Assembly: GCA_020628475.1 (NCBI GenBank)
Contig: JAHDFB010000035.1
Location: 1 to 35,180 of the forward strand
Origin: Saprospiraceae bacterium
Lineage (GTDB): Bacteria > Bacteroidota > Bacteroidia > Chitinophagales > Saprospiraceae
Direction of reading: 5' to 3'
DNA length: 35,180 nt
Shown: positions 35,126 through 35,180 of the stretch, piece after piece
Layout of the letters: every line of letters begins with the position of its first letter
Position numbering within the stretch: position 1 is the stretch's first letter
Position numbers and translations under genes: made by a program
The notes under the pieces: model-generated
Told to the model about the DNA's origin: nothing
Database searches by the model: none
Seen by the model: the letters and a program-made list of their open reading frames with translations, nothing else

Positions 35126-35180
35126 GGGCGTCCGGGCCCTACGTCCATGACTCCCTTTCGGTCGGTCCTTCGGACTTTCG
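35126..35180. repeat. GC-rich palindromic (REP-like) element, cut by window edge
   Basis: Base composition changes abruptly to GC-rich with short inverted repeats (GGGCCC; GTCC-TTC-GGAC). From memory, GGGCGT-initiated elements of this kind are widespread dispersed repeats in Bacteroidota genomes. Only the first 55 bases are in the window, so identity is not certain. Confidence 0.5.

Overview
This window looks like chromosomal DNA from a member of the Bacteroidota, possibly a Saprospiria- or Cytophagia-like lineage; that finer placement is an inference. The supporting evidence is: at least five secreted proteins ending in a type IX secretion (T9SS type A) sorting domain; many copies of the Bacteroidota -7 promoter box TAnnTTTG; AT-rich spacers with few Shine-Dalgarno sequences; and family content typical of the phylum (DUF1501/DUF1800 pair, DUF1573 lipoprotein, MerC-like protein, front-end-type desaturase).

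Layout. 1-2570: a partial di-haem cytochrome c peroxidase-like lipoprotein and a divergent arylsulfotransferase-like T9SS cargo. 2574-3670: an acetyltransferase translationally coupled to an exported peptide deformylase-like protein. 3840-9888: a GH3 beta-glucosidase, two T9SS cargo proteins, a membrane-anchored TPR-like protein and a lipoprotein built of four repeats. 10101-16240: a secreted M1 peptidase, a second acetyltransferase, an IgGFc-binding-like T9SS protein, a DfsB/ClbS-family protein and an OmpA-type lipoprotein. 16342-18776: a complete methionine unit on the minus strand: promoter, SAM-I riboswitch, intrinsic terminator, sulfhydrylase (metZ type), then metX. Together these make homocysteine from homoserine under SAM feedback. 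18820-22010: the DUF1800-DUF1501 pair. 22193-28541: an MDR-family reductase, a MerC-like protein, a structured non-coding element, an MscS channel coupled to a serine hydrolase, an outer-membrane protein, and an AraC regulator with repeated operator-like sites at its own promoter. 28562-32012: a conserved unknown, a DUF1573 lipoprotein, a candidate small RNA, a fatty-acid desaturase and a DUF481 outer-membrane protein.

From 32199 to the end the DNA becomes gene-poor and accessory-like. It holds a basic protein that resembles REP-associated (RAYT/IS200-like) transposases but lacks the HUH histidines, an orphan gene with its own terminator lying between two copies of a hairpin repeat, a decayed periplasmic binding protein gene (frameshift plus in-frame stop), and the start of a GC-rich palindromic repeat cut by the window edge.

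I see no CRISPR array, no rRNA or tRNA gene and no intact insertion sequence. The least explained items are the structured element at 23790-24018, the paired hairpin repeats at 33176 and 34477, the promoter-terminator small RNA at 29776-29905, and the HUH-less transposase relative at 32199.
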